This document shows positions 1-8,285 of a DNA stretch of 64,000 bases, one piece after another. Position 1 is the first letter of the stretch. Every line of letters starts with the position of its first letter. Made by a program: the position numbers and the translations under genes. Below the pieces are notes generated by a model, which was not told the DNA's origin, ran no database searches, and saw nothing but the letters and a program-made list of their open reading frames with translations. The DNA is from Halorussus marinus (GTDB taxonomy: Archaea; Halobacteriota; Halobacteria; Halobacteriales; Haladaptataceae): assembly GCF_004765795.1 (NCBI RefSeq), contig NZ_SBIV01000002.1, forward strand, positions 372,001 through 436,000, written 5' to 3'.

Positions 1-673
1 CGACCTCCTCGTGGAGATCGGTCTCGGCGACCGACCCGTCGATGGCCGCGCTCAGATCGCCCTCCTTGGCGCGGTCGGCCGAGTCGGCGAACGTGGTCAC
101 GAGCCGCCGGAGGTTCTCCGACCGGCGTTCGAGGTCGGCGGTCGTGGCCTCGAGCTCGTCGGTGTACTCCCGGAGGCTCCGGGCCATCCGATCGAGCGAG
201 TCGCCGAACTCGCCGGGGACCTCGCGATCGAGCGCGGGGTCGTCGAACTCCTGGCGCGAGAGGGCGTCGGCCTGATCGGCGACCACGCCGAGGTACGCCC
301 GCATGTCCCCGAACGACGCGACGAGGTTGCCCAGTTCGTCGGTCTGGTCGGTCTCGGGCGGCGACGCGTCGAGGTCGCCCGCGGCGATGGCGTCGGCGCT
401 CCGTTCGAGCGCCAGAATGGGTTCGACGAGGTCCCGGCGCGCGATGAGCACGGTGTTCACGAACGCGACGACCGACAGCCCGAGCAACACGAGCGTGACC
501 GCGATCCGACCGATTCCGGCCGCGAAAAACGGGAGCACCGCGAGCGCCGCCGAGACGGCGAACTGGAGGGCGATCGCCGCGACGACCTTGCGCTCGACCG
601 ACTCGCTCACCCCGAGCCTGTCCATCGACCACCACAGCGCGTCCTCGTATCGCGACCGAACTGACCGTTCCAT
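1..673 (-). CDS. Halobacterial methyl-accepting transducer, N-terminal part (C-terminus beyond window)
   Basis: Reading leftward from the ATG at 673, the protein opens with a short cytoplasmic segment, then two hydrophobic membrane helices (about residues 22-68), then a HAMP-type linker (about 70-125, with DLVEPILALERSADAIAAG) followed by helical, heptad-like sequence running off the window edge. This is the usual start of a haloarchaeal Htr or sensor transducer that would relay a signal to CheA/CheW. The signalling hairpin is not in view, so a HAMP-containing histidine kinase is not excluded. The start is supported by a TATA-like box at 697-706, about 28 nt upstream, implying a leaderless mRNA. 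There is almost no extracellular loop, so sensing is probably cytoplasmic or through a membrane partner (inference). Confidence 0.75.
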   Translation of the reverse strand, partial: MERSVRSRYEDALWWSMDRLGVSESVERKVVAAIALQFAVSAALAVLPFFAAGIGRIAVTLVLLGLSVVAFVNTVLIARRDLVEPILALERSADAIAAGDLDASPPETDQTDELGNLVASFGDMRAYLGVVADQADALSRQEFDDPALDREVPGEFGDSLDRMARSLREYTDELEATTADLERRSENLRRLVTTFADSADRAKEGDLSAAIDGSVAETDLHEEV

Positions 674-696
674 GGCCCGAACAAGTCAGCGACGGT

Positions 697-706
697 ACTT
701 AAAATA
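697..706 (-). promoter_or_regulatory. TATA box of the transducer gene
   Basis: The minus-strand sequence TATTTTAAGT is centred about 28 nt upstream of the ATG at 673. This is the archaeal TATA spacing expected for a leaderless transcript. Confidence 0.55.
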
Positions 707-757
707 CACTCCGGCTTCTTACGGGCTGAAAACCGCGCCGGGCCCGCCGTGAACCGC

Positions 758-2554
758 TCACTCCCGAACGAGCGTCTCCATCTCGTCGAGGTACTCGTCG
801 TACACGTCGAGCGCGCGCTGGATCGGTTCGGGCGAGGACATGTCGACGCCAGCGATGTCGAGGAGATCGAGGGGGTACTCCCGCGAGCCGCTCTCGAGGA
901 ATCGGCGGTAGTCCTCGACCGCGGGCTCGCCCTCTTCGAGGATCCGGTCGGCGAGCGCGACCGCCGCGCTGATCCCCGTGCTGTACTGGTAGACGTAGTA
1001 CGCCCGGTAGAAGTGCGGGATCCGGGACCACTCGCGGGCGATCCGGTCGTCGACGACCGCCGGCTCGTAGAACTCGGCCTTGAGGTCGCCGTAGATCTCG
1101 TCGGCCTTCTGGGGCGTGAGGGCGCCGCCCTCCTCGACGACCTGGTGGGCCTGGTGCTCGAAGTCCGCGAACATGGTCTGGCGGTACAGCGTCGACCGGA
1201 AGCGTTCGAGATACTCGTTGAGGACGTGGCGCCGGAACGTCGGGTCCTCGACGGTTTCGAGCAGGTGGTGGGTCAGCAGGGTCTCGTTGACCGTGCTCGC
1301 GACCTCGGCCACGAAGATCTCGTAGTCGCCGTAGACGTACGGCTGGGCCTCGCTGGTGAGCTGGGAGTGTAGCGAGTGGCCGAGTTCGTGGGCCAGCGTG
1401 AACATCGAGGAGATGTCGTCCTGCCAGTTCATCAGGATGAACGGCTGGGTGTCGTACGTGCCCGCGCTGTACGCCCCCGAGCGCTTGTTCTGGGTCTCGT
1501 AGACGTCGACCCACCGAGAGTCGAGGCCGTCGGCGACCCGGCTCTGGTAGTCGTCGCCGAGCGCGTCGAGCGCGGTGACGACGTGGTCGGTCGCCTCCTC
1601 GTAGGAGACCTCGGGAGTCTCGGTCTCGGTCATCGGCATGTAGACGTCCCACATCCGGAGCTCGTCGACGCCGAGGCTCGCGCGCTTGAGTTCGGCGTGG
1701 CGGTGGAGCTTGTCGAGGTTGTCCCGGACCGTGTCGACGAGGTTGTCGTACACCGCCGCGGGGACGTTGGGACCGTCCATGGCGGCCTCGCGGGCGGTGT
1801 CGTACCCGCGGATGCGCGCGAGCTTCACGTCGGCTTTCACGCTGTTCTCGTAGGCGGTGCCGATGGTGTTGTGCATCTCGCCCAGCCGGTCGAAAAAGCC
1901 CTCGTAGACGGTCTCGCGGAACTCCCGGTCGGGGTTTTTCAACAGGGTCGTGAGGTTGTCCTGCGTGATCTCGACCGCCTCGCCGTCGGGCTTCTCGACG
2001 GTGGGAAACTCCATGTCTGCGTTCAGCAGCATGCCGTAGATGTCGCCGGCCGCGCCGGTCACCTCGCCGAGTTCGGCCAGCACGTTCTCGACCTCGGCCG
2101 ACCGGGTGTGGTCGGACATCCGGATCACGTCGTCGAGGTAGTGGTCGTACTCGCCGAGCCCGTCGGTCGACTCGACCATCGCGTCGAGTTCCTCGCGGTC
2201 GAGCGACTGGATCTCGGGCTCGATGAAGCTCGCGGCGCTGGAGGCGTCAGACGACAGCGACATCCCGCGGGTCGCGAGCCCCTGGTAGTGTTGGTCGGCG
2301 GTGTTCTCGTCCTTTCGCATCCGGGCGTAGGAGACGATCTGGCTCACCTCGCGCATGATCTCGTCGCGGAGTTCCAGCACGGCCAGCAGGGTCTCGCCGT
2401 CCTCGGTGGCCCGCCCCTCGTAGTCCCGGAGGTCGTCGAGGCGCTCGGAGACGGCCTCGTAGGCGTCCTCCCACTCGTCGTCGGTCGCGTAGATGCTCTC
2501 CAAGTCCCACTTGTACTCGGCGTCGATCTCCGACCGTTCGGGAACCGAACTCAT
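758..2554 (-). CDS. pepF: Oligoendopeptidase F (M3 family)
   Basis: This 598-residue protein has the length and layout of PepF/M3B oligopeptidases: a helical N-terminal half and a C-terminal thermolysin-like catalytic half. The zinc-binding HELGH motif is near residues 386-390, followed by the family's conserved EVASTVNE segment that provides the third ligand. It should cleave short cytosolic peptides left by the proteasome. There is no signal peptide. A TATA-like element 27 nt upstream of the ATG at 2554 supports this start. It is divergent from the M28 peptidase at 2698, so two peptidase genes share one intergenic promoter region. Confidence 0.95.
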   Translation of the reverse strand: MSSVPERSEIDAEYKWDLESIYATDDEWEDAYEAVSERLDDLRDYEGRATEDGETLLAVLELRDEIMREVSQIVSYARMRKDENTADQHYQGLATRGMSLSSDASSAASFIEPEIQSLDREELDAMVESTDGLGEYDHYLDDVIRMSDHTRSAEVENVLAELGEVTGAAGDIYGMLLNADMEFPTVEKPDGEAVEITQDNLTTLLKNPDREFRETVYEGFFDRLGEMHNTIGTAYENSVKADVKLARIRGYDTAREAAMDGPNVPAAVYDNLVDTVRDNLDKLHRHAELKRASLGVDELRMWDVYMPMTETETPEVSYEEATDHVVTALDALGDDYQSRVADGLDSRWVDVYETQNKRSGAYSAGTYDTQPFILMNWQDDISSMFTLAHELGHSLHSQLTSEAQPYVYGDYEIFVAEVASTVNETLLTHHLLETVEDPTFRRHVLNEYLERFRSTLYRQTMFADFEHQAHQVVEEGGALTPQKADEIYGDLKAEFYEPAVVDDRIAREWSRIPHFYRAYYVYQYSTGISAAVALADRILEEGEPAVEDYRRFLESGSREYPLDLLDIAGVDMSSPEPIQRALDVYDEYLDEMETLVRE

Positions 2555-2576
2555 ACCACCCGATAGGGAAACGCGG

Positions 2577-2585
2577 AATGTAAGC
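2577..2585 (-). promoter_or_regulatory. TATA box of pepF
   Basis: The minus-strand sequence GCTTACATT is centred about 27 nt upstream of the pepF ATG, the leaderless spacing. A T-rich stretch at 2667-2672 sits about 30 nt upstream of the divergent M28 gene. Confidence 0.45.
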
Positions 2586-2697
2586 TCTTGTCATTTCGAA
2601 CCGCAACCGGGCGACGACTCGCCGCGATCGGGTCGGCCGAGCGTGCACGCGCCGACCCCGGGCCACCTTTTTGGGCCGTCGGAGCAACCACGCGTCC

Positions 2698-4014
2698 ATG
2701 AGCGACACCGACCGCCTGCTCGGCGAGGCGTGGCGCGACCCCTACCCGTGGGAGTTTCTGACTCGACTGACCGAGATCGAGAACCGAATGGGGGGCCACC
2801 CCGGCGAGCGGCGGGCCGCCGACCTGGTGGCCGAGGGGTTCGAGCGCGCCGGCGCGCGCGACGTCTCGGTCGACGCCTTCGAGATGCACCGGTGGACCCG
2901 CGGGGACGCCGAGCTCGCGGTCACCGACCCGGTCGAGCGCTCGTTCGAGACCGTCGCACTGCCGTACTCGCCGGCCGGGGAGGTCCGGGGCGAACTCGTC
3001 GACGTGGGCCACGGCACGCCCGCGGAGATAGACGACTGCGACGTCGAGGGGAAGATCGCGGTCGCCTCGACCACCACGCCGGAGGGATCGCGGTTCGTCC
3101 ACCGGATGGAGACGTTCGGCCACGCGGCGGCCGCGGGCGCGAAGGCGTTCGTCTTCCACAATCACAAGCCCGGCCAGCTTCCGCCGACCGGGTCGTTGAC
3201 GTTCGACGCCGAGGCCGCGATCCCCGGCGTCGGCGTGAGCAAGGAGACCGGCGCGTGGCTGACCGACTACGCCGAGCGGGGCGCGACCGCGGCGCTCCGG
3301 GTCGAGGCGATCACCGAGCGCGGGACCAGCCACAACGCGCAGGCCGTGCTCGGACCCGAAACCGACGAGGAGATCGTCGTGGTCGGCCACCACGACGCCC
3401 ACGACATCGCCGAGGGCGCGCTCGACAACGGCTGTGGCATCACCGTGGTCGTCGCCGCCGCCAACCTCCTCGCGGAGATGGACCTCGACGCCCGGGTTCG
3501 CGTCGCCGGCGTCGGCTGCGAGGAGACCGGACTGCTGGGCGCGGAGGCGCTGGCCGACGCCCTCGATCTCGAAACCGTCCGCGCGGTGGTGAACGTCGAC
3601 GGCGCGGGGCGGTTCCGCGACCTGCTGGCGTACACCCACGGCTCCGAGGCGACGGGCGAGGTGGCCGCGCGGGTCGCCGAGGCGACCGATCGGCCGATCG
3701 ACACCACCGATCGGGTTCACCCGTTCAGCGACCACTGGCCGTTCCTGAAGCGCGGCGTCCCGGCGCTCCAGCTCCACAGCAAGTCCGGCGAGCGCGGCCG
3801 CGGGTGGGGCCACACCCACGCCGACACCCGCGACAAGGTCGACGACCGGAACCTCCGGGAACACGCCATGCTCGCCGCGCTCGTGATCCGTGAACTCGCC
3901 GCGACCGACGACCTGCCCCGCCAGCCCGCCGAGGCGGTCGCGAACCGCCTCCGCGAGGACGACTACGAGGAGGGGATGCGAGCCGCCGGTATCTGGCCCG
4001 ACGGGTGGGATTGA
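2698..4014 (+). CDS. M28 family zinc aminopeptidase
   Basis: This 438-residue peptidase has a PA-like insert (about residues 95-215) and an M28 catalytic domain. Visible zinc-ligand motifs are GHHDAHD (about 229), the following DNGCG, the acidic pair in GCEETGLLGAE (about 275), VNVDGAG, and a C-terminal GHTHADTRDKVD. It should remove N-terminal residues from peptides. No signal peptide is seen, so it is probably cytosolic. The ATG at 2698 (MSDTDRLL) is preferred to an in-frame TTG at 2671 because the latter lies over the likely TATA region. The gene is convergent with the truA side. A CCCTCC/GGAGGG stem at 4034-4047, 20 nt past the stop, could help termination. Confidence 0.9.
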   Translation: MSDTDRLLGEAWRDPYPWEFLTRLTEIENRMGGHPGERRAADLVAEGFERAGARDVSVDAFEMHRWTRGDAELAVTDPVERSFETVALPYSPAGEVRGELVDVGHGTPAEIDDCDVEGKIAVASTTTPEGSRFVHRMETFGHAAAAGAKAFVFHNHKPGQLPPTGSLTFDAEAAIPGVGVSKETGAWLTDYAERGATAALRVEAITERGTSHNAQAVLGPETDEEIVVVGHHDAHDIAEGALDNGCGITVVVAAANLLAEMDLDARVRVAGVGCEETGLLGAEALADALDLETVRAVVNVDGAGRFRDLLAYTHGSEATGEVAARVAEATDRPIDTTDRVHPFSDHWPFLKRGVPALQLHSKSGERGRGWGHTHADTRDKVDDRNLREHAMLAALVIRELAATDDLPRQPAEAVANRLREDDYEEGMRAAGIWPDGWD

Positions 4015-4020
4015 GCGGTC

Positions 4021-4198
4021 CCGAGGGGCGACACCCTCCCCGGAGGGGCTCGGTCTCGACGACTTCGGCCTCCTCGAGGTCGAACTCCTCGCGGACCGTC
4101 CGGGCGTGGCCGTCGCAGTAGTACTCCTCGCAGGTCTGCCCGCGGGGGTACGCGATGCGGAGTCGGCGGGTCGTCGTCCGCTCGCAGTCGGCGGCCAT
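4021..4198 (-). other. Coding-like segment: small Cys/Glu-rich protein without a proper stop
   Basis: From the ATG at 4198 the minus strand reads MAADCERTTTRRLRIAYP and continues through CEEYYCDGHARTVREEF and EEAEVVETEPL, which looks like a small acidic cysteine protein. A TATA-like CGATTTTCGG about 30 nt upstream would fit a leaderless start. No stop occurs near the end of the plausible part: the frame continues to 3725 as Arg/Pro-rich sequence antisense to the M28 gene. Either the gene has lost its stop codon, or a longer protein overlaps the convergent peptidase, or the resemblance is chance. I do not recognise a family. Confidence 0.3.
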
Positions 4199-4275
4199 CT
4201 CGCAGTCGACTATCGGTGCGAGTAGGGTCCGAAAATCGGTAGGTCTGACGGCGAACGAGTTCGGGGGTTCAGACG

Positions 4276-4371
4276 TCACTCCGGCCGGCGATCGAACTCC
4301 GCGGCGACGATTCCGGCGACGACTCGCTTGGTGGCCTCCCAGAACGTTCGATCGGAGACCACACCGGCCAC
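4276..4371 (-). CDS. Possible 31-residue protein, in frame after the truA stop
   Basis: A GTG at 4371 opens a short frame containing FWEATKRVVAGIVAAEFDRR and ending in TGA at 4276. The composition is normal for coding sequence. The frame is in phase with truA: after truA's TGA (4396-4398) eight codons lead without another stop to this GTG. It may be an independent small gene or a stop-codon-separated C-terminal extension of TruA. Function is unknown. Confidence 0.35.
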   Translation of the reverse strand: MAGVVSDRTFWEATKRVVAGIVAAEFDRRPE

Positions 4372-4395
4372 TGTCCCGGGGCCGAAAAACGGGGT

Positions 4396-5193
4396 TCAAC
4401 CGTCGATTCGTCGGGCGACCGCGGCCGCGACCCGCGCGGCCGTCGACCGCTCCTCGCGCAAGTCCTCGAAGACCTCGCGGGCGCTCGCGGCGGCGGTTGC
4501 GTCGGGCCGAAACGACAGCGACGGGTACGACGCGTCGGTCAACACGAGCGGGAACGCCGGCGCGGGCGCGACGCCGTCGGGCCCCTGAATCGGCTCGGCG
4601 CCGAGCACGCGCTCGACTTTCGACGCCGGGGCGTCGCCGGTCGCGACGGCCCGCACCAGCGAGACCACGCGCCGGACCATCTCGCGGACGAACCCGCCCG
4701 CCCGGAGCGCGAAGACCAGATACGCGCCGTCGCGACGAACCTCGCCACGTAGCTCCCGGACGGTGTTCGCCTCGTCGGACGTGAGGTTGTGGAAGTCGTG
4801 CTCGCCGCGGAGATCGTCGAGCGCGGCCCGCGCCCGGTCGAGGTCGGCGTCGGGGGCGTAACAGTGATACTCGTACGCCCGGGACGCCGCGTGGTGGGTC
4901 GCGTGGAAGTCCGGCGGGGCGTCGGCGCTCGCCCACGCACGGATCGACCCCGGGAGTTCGCTGTTGAACGCCGCCGGCGTCAGCCAGTCGGGGCACTCGA
5001 ACGCGACGGTCTGGGCCACCGCCGAGACCCCGGCGTCGGTCCGGCCCGCCGCGGCGTACCCGTCGGGCTTGCGGTCGGCGACCCCGAGATCCCGGAGGGC
5101 GTCGAACAGTCTGTCCTCCACCGTGGGAACGTCGGGCTGGCGCTGGAAGCCGTGGAACGGCCGGCCGTCGTAGGCGACGCGGAACGCGCGCAT
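4396..5193 (-). CDS. truA: tRNA pseudouridine synthase A
   Basis: This 265-residue TruA-family enzyme isomerises uridines in the tRNA anticodon stem-loop (positions 38-40 in characterised members). The catalytic aspartate is in GRTDAGVSA near residue 51. The N-terminal MRAFRVAYDGRPFHGFQRQP and the later FVREMVRRVV segment are family hallmarks. The start at 5193 is chosen because this segment begins there and a TATA-like box lies 28 nt upstream; a longer in-frame extension to 5337 is Arg-rich and improbable. The reading frame continues past the stop into a short coding-like segment (see 4276-4371). Confidence 0.95.
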   Translation of the reverse strand: MRAFRVAYDGRPFHGFQRQPDVPTVEDRLFDALRDLGVADRKPDGYAAAGRTDAGVSAVAQTVAFECPDWLTPAAFNSELPGSIRAWASADAPPDFHATHHAASRAYEYHCYAPDADLDRARAALDDLRGEHDFHNLTSDEANTVRELRGEVRRDGAYLVFALRAGGFVREMVRRVVSLVRAVATGDAPASKVERVLGAEPIQGPDGVAPAPAFPLVLTDASYPSLSFRPDATAAASAREVFEDLREERSTAARVAAAVARRIDG

Positions 5194-5217
5194 CGAATCG
5201 GGATCGGTCGCCGAGGA

Positions 5218-5224
5218 ACTTAAG
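5218..5224 (-). promoter_or_regulatory. TATA box of truA
   Basis: CTTAAGT on the minus strand is centred about 28 nt upstream of the truA ATG. This argues for a leaderless transcript and against a start farther upstream. Confidence 0.5.
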
Positions 5225-5305
5225 TCGGGGGAACGGACGCGGCGGCGTCGGTGCGAGCGCTTAAATCGGAAGCCGGGGCCAACCCCGGGCGTGATCTGAG
5301 CGTCG

Positions 5306-5347
5306 CCGCGGCGGGGCCTCGCGGTCGCGGGGCACACCCCGCCGCGG
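5306..5347 (-). terminator. GC-rich 11-bp inverted repeat downstream of the SHOCT gene
   Basis: CCGCGGCGGGG at 5306-5316 pairs exactly with CCCCGCCGCGG at 5337-5347 across a 20-nt loop, about 80 nt past the stop of the leftward SHOCT gene and upstream of the truA promoter. It may end transcription or insulate truA. There is no T-run, so the call is weak. The rest of 5225-5428 shows nothing coding. Confidence 0.3.
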
Positions 5348-5428
5348 GCAGTCTCGGTTCGGTCGTGCCGTCAGCTCGCCACTCGCACCCCCGGAGCGAC
5401 GGCGCTCGTCGCGGTCGGCGCCGGAACC

Positions 5429-5803
5429 TCACTCCCGCTCGAACACTCGCTCGCGCGTCTCGCCCGCCTCGACGCCCTCGGTCTCGATGAGCCGTTCGAG
5501 CCGTCGCTCGAACTCCTCGTCGGAGATATCGCCGCGGGCGTATCTGTCCCGGAGGCGTTCGACGGGATCGACCGCGTCCGCGTCGGGCGCTCGATCGCCA
5601 GCCTCGCCAGCGCTCGCCACGAACGGCAGCGAGTCCCCGAGGATCGCGACCAGCGGCACCACGATGAAGAACCCGAACACGAAGATAACCGGCGTCAGTC
5701 CCACCAGCCCCAGCACCGCGGTCAGCGCGGTCAGGCCGAACGTCAGCACCGCCAGCACGCCAAGGAGCCGCTTTCGCTCGAACGTCGTCCCGCGGTCGTT
5801 CAT
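5429..5803 (-). CDS. Small membrane protein with C-terminal SHOCT domain
   Basis: This 124-residue protein has two adjacent hydrophobic helices (about residues 10-60) and a soluble C-terminal part. The tail carries a SHOCT-like motif (DPVERLRDRYARGDISDEEF), a short helical module often found at the ends of bacterial and archaeal membrane proteins and thought to mediate oligomerisation. The ATG at 5803 is preferred to an in-frame codon nine positions upstream because the charged start MNDRGTTFERKR is typical. It lies 43 nt upstream of the hisS stop in the same direction. Its exact role is unknown. Confidence 0.75.
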   Translation of the reverse strand: MNDRGTTFERKRLLGVLAVLTFGLTALTAVLGLVGLTPVIFVFGFFIVVPLVAILGDSLPFVASAGEAGDRAPDADAVDPVERLRDRYARGDISDEEFERRLERLIETEGVEAGETRERVFERE

Positions 5804-5846
5804 ATCTGCGGGTACGGGAGGGGGTGTCAAAAAAGTTGACTGTGCG

Positions 5847-7154
5847 CTACTCGAAGTCCTCGTAGGTCGGCCGCGAGACGCCTTCGGGCGGGAACGCCTC
5901 GACGGGCGTCTGGGTCTGGTCGCCCGACGCCATGTCCTTGACCGTCACGTTCCCGTCGGCGAGGTCCTGCTCGCCGACGATGACGACCGTCTCGGCGTTG
6001 ATCGAGTCGGCGTAGTCGAGCTGGGCGCCGAAGCTCCGGCCCGCCACGTCGGTCTCGACGACGTGACCGGCCTCGCGGAGCTCACGGGTGATGTCGGCGG
6101 CCACCGCGCGGGTGTCGCCGACCTGCAACACGTAGTAGTCGGTCGCGAGCGCCTCGTCGGGCCAGACGCCCGCCCGCTGGAGCAACAGCGTCAGCGTCGC
6201 GTCGCCGACCGCGAATCCGACCGCGGGCGTAGGCTGGCCGCCGAACCCCTCGATGAGGTCGTCGTACCGGCCGCCGCCGAAGATCGAGCGGTTCACGTCG
6301 CCGGTCGCGTCGAAACACTCGAAGACGACGCCGGTGTAGTAGTCGAGGCCGCGGGCGGTCTCCAGCGAGAGCGCGCAGTACTCGCGCGCGCCGAAGTCGG
6401 CGGTCGCTTCGAGCACCTCGGTGAGGTTGTCGACGGCGTGTTCGACTCGGTCGGTCTCGGCGAACGCGACCAGCTCGTCGAGGTCGTCTTCGGGGGTATC
6501 GAGCAGGTCGTCGAACGTCTCGGCCTGCTCGTAGGAGAGCCCCGCGTCGGTCAACAGGCCGTAGAACTCCGCCCGGTCGACTTTCTGGCTCTTGTCGACC
6601 GCCCGGATCGCGGCGTCGACGTCGACGTCGGCGTCGAACGCGTCGAGGAGCCCGCCGAGGATGTCGCGGTGACTGACCCGGAACTCGAAGTCCTCGGCGG
6701 TGAGTCCCAGCCCGGTCAGCGCGTCGGCCGCGCAGGCCAGCAACTCCGCGTCTGCCTCGGGCGCCGAGGAGCCGAAGATGTCGACGTTGGTCTGGTAGAA
6801 CTCCCGTTTGCGGCCGCTCTGGGGCTCCTCGTACCGCCAGAACGGTCGCGTCGAGAACCACTTGATCGGCTTGCTGAGCTCTTGCTGTTTCGCCACGACC
6901 ATCCGGGCGACCGTCGGAGTGAGCTCGGGCGTCAGCGCCACGTCGCGGCCGCCCTGATCCTCGAAGCTGTAGAGTTCGTCGACGATCTCCTCGCCGCTCT
7001 TGTCGACGTACATTTCGGTCCGCTCCAGCGCGGGCGTGTCGATCTCCCGAAAGCCGTAGCGTCGGGCGGTGTCCTCGACGGCGTCGAACGTCTCGCGGCG
7101 CGCGCCCATCTCCGCGGGGTAGAAGTCCCGGAAGCCCTTGATTCGGTCGTACAT
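5847..7154 (-). CDS. hisS: Histidyl-tRNA synthetase
   Basis: This 435-residue class II synthetase charges tRNA-His. Visible elements are the N-terminal RIKGFRDFYP, the motif 2 region around WRYEEPQSGRKREFYQ, the histidine-binding LDYYTGVVFE, the GGGRYDDL segment, motif 3 (AVGFAVGDA), and a C-terminal anticodon-binding domain. The start MYDRIKG at 7154 matches family length; the upstream in-frame extension overlaps the preceding gene. A TATA-like AGTAAAAGG near 7183-7191 overlaps the stop of the PP-loop gene, so hisS may have its own promoter as well as readthrough from the S19e cluster. Confidence 0.95.
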   Translation of the reverse strand: MYDRIKGFRDFYPAEMGARRETFDAVEDTARRYGFREIDTPALERTEMYVDKSGEEIVDELYSFEDQGGRDVALTPELTPTVARMVVAKQQELSKPIKWFSTRPFWRYEEPQSGRKREFYQTNVDIFGSSAPEADAELLACAADALTGLGLTAEDFEFRVSHRDILGGLLDAFDADVDVDAAIRAVDKSQKVDRAEFYGLLTDAGLSYEQAETFDDLLDTPEDDLDELVAFAETDRVEHAVDNLTEVLEATADFGAREYCALSLETARGLDYYTGVVFECFDATGDVNRSIFGGGRYDDLIEGFGGQPTPAVGFAVGDATLTLLLQRAGVWPDEALATDYYVLQVGDTRAVAADITRELREAGHVVETDVAGRSFGAQLDYADSINAETVVIVGEQDLADGNVTVKDMASGDQTQTPVEAFPPEGVSRPTYEDFE

Positions 7155-7189
7155 GGGGAGACGTTGGGCGAGCGCGCGCTTGAAACCTT

Positions 7190-7816
7190 TTACTTCGCGT
7201 CCGGCGCCCCCGACTCGGCGTCGGCGCGCGCGAACCCCTCGACGTACGTCTGGGTGTGGTCGGGGAACACCTCGGCGACCGCCGCCTCGCCGTGTTCGCG
7301 GGCCAGCAACGCCCGGAGTTCGTCCTCGTAGTCGGCCTTCGGGATCTGGTCGCTCGGGCCCGTCCGGACGTCGAGGGTCTCCTCGACGAGCGCGTCGACC
7401 GCGCCCCGTCCGAACCCGGCCAGCGGGACGATGTAGTCGACGCCGTGGCGGTCCTCGAGGCTCTGGGCCTGCGCCCGCGAGACCGACGGCACTCTGTCGT
7501 CCCGGCGGGTGCCGTCGGCCACCGCGTCGAAGCCCAGTTCGGCGACGGCTTCGAGGGCGTGGAGGTGAACCCGCTGGATCCCGTTCCGGGGGTAGCCGTC
7601 GGCGACCATCGTCTCGACCGCGTCGTCGGCCACCTCGGCGTCGAGCTCGACTGTCTCGAACGCGAAGCCGGTCCGCTCGGCGGTCGCACGCGCGTGTTCC
7701 CACGCGTCGGTGATGCCGAAGCTCGCGGTGACGAGCGTGACGTCGTAGAAGTCTTCGAGCAAGAGCGCCGCGAGCGTCGAGTCTTTCCCGCCGCTGTAGA
7801 GCAGACCGAGCTCCAT
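7190..7816 (-). CDS. PP-loop superfamily ATPase (adenine nucleotide alpha-hydrolase type)
   Basis: This 208-residue protein starts with the PP-loop signature LLYSGGKDSTLAA, which binds and adenylates with ATP in the Dph6, ThiI, NadE and TilS-like superfamily. The central TDAWEHARATAERTGF and later GTRRDDRVPS segments resemble Dph6-like diphthine-ammonia ligase relatives, but it lacks the rest of Dph6. Substrate is not assignable from sequence. It lies 1 nt after the PDCD5-like gene and 35 nt before hisS in a translation-gene cluster, so a role in tRNA or translation-factor modification is a reasonable inference. Confidence 0.8.
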   Translation of the reverse strand: MELGLLYSGGKDSTLAALLLEDFYDVTLVTASFGITDAWEHARATAERTGFAFETVELDAEVADDAVETMVADGYPRNGIQRVHLHALEAVAELGFDAVADGTRRDDRVPSVSRAQAQSLEDRHGVDYIVPLAGFGRGAVDALVEETLDVRTGPSDQIPKADYEDELRALLAREHGEAAVAEVFPDHTQTYVEGFARADAESGAPDAK

Positions 7817-7817
7817 C

Positions 7818-8159
7818 TCAGCGCCGGCGGATGTTGAAGCTCTTGGAGTCGGGCTTGAGCTCGCGGAGGAGCTCTTTCATCTTGTCCTCGTCGATCTTGC
7901 CGTTGACTCGACCGCTCTGGGCCAGCGCGAGGACCTGTCGCTCGACCTGCTCGGCGAAGTCGGGCTTGCTCATCCGGACGGAGTTGAGCCGCTTGCGCGC
8001 GCCGTCGGTGAGGTGCTTGCGCAACATCGCCTGCTTCTGGGCGTCGGCCTGCTGTTGGGCCTGCTGTTGGGCCTCCTCCTGGCCGCCCTGCTCTTGCATC
8101 TCCTGCATCTTCTTCTTGCGGAGTTCTTCGAGGCGCTCGTCGTCGGGCTGGTCGCTCAT
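7818..8159 (-). CDS. DNA-binding protein of the TFAR19/PDCD5 family
   Basis: This 113-residue protein is a short helical protein with a Gln/Ala-rich N-terminal helix ([19 protein letters not shown]) and the PDCD5 core [22 protein letters not shown]. Archaeal homologues bind DNA and follow rps19e, as here. The ATG at 8159 ([10 protein letters not shown]) is favoured; an alternative start 10 codons upstream lies on a TATA-like AAAAACC near 8188. It is followed 1 nt later by the PP-loop ATPase, implying co-transcription. Confidence 0.9.
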   Translation of the reverse strand: MSDQPDDERLEELRKKKMQEMQEQGGQEEAQQQAQQQADAQKQAMLRKHLTDGARKRLNSVRMSKPDFAEQVERQVLALAQSGRVNGKIDEDKMKELLRELKPDSKSFNIRRR

Positions 8160-8246
8160 GACTACGTGTTCGTTATCGCGCACGGCCAAAAACCATTACG
8201 GACGGGGCGGCCCGTCGGGCGGGCCCGACGCGCGGCTCCCGGGAGC

Positions 8247-8274
8247 GGAAAACTGCGGCGGGGCGAACGCCCCG
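8247..8274 (-). terminator. Hairpin terminator after rps19e
   Basis: On the minus strand CGGGGCG and CGCCCCG (8259-8274) form a 7-bp stem closed by only 2 nt, followed by a short TTTT run (8249-8252), directly downstream of the S19e stop. It probably reduces readthrough into the PDCD5-like gene. Confidence 0.45.
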
Positions 8275-8285
8275 GCGAGAACGGA

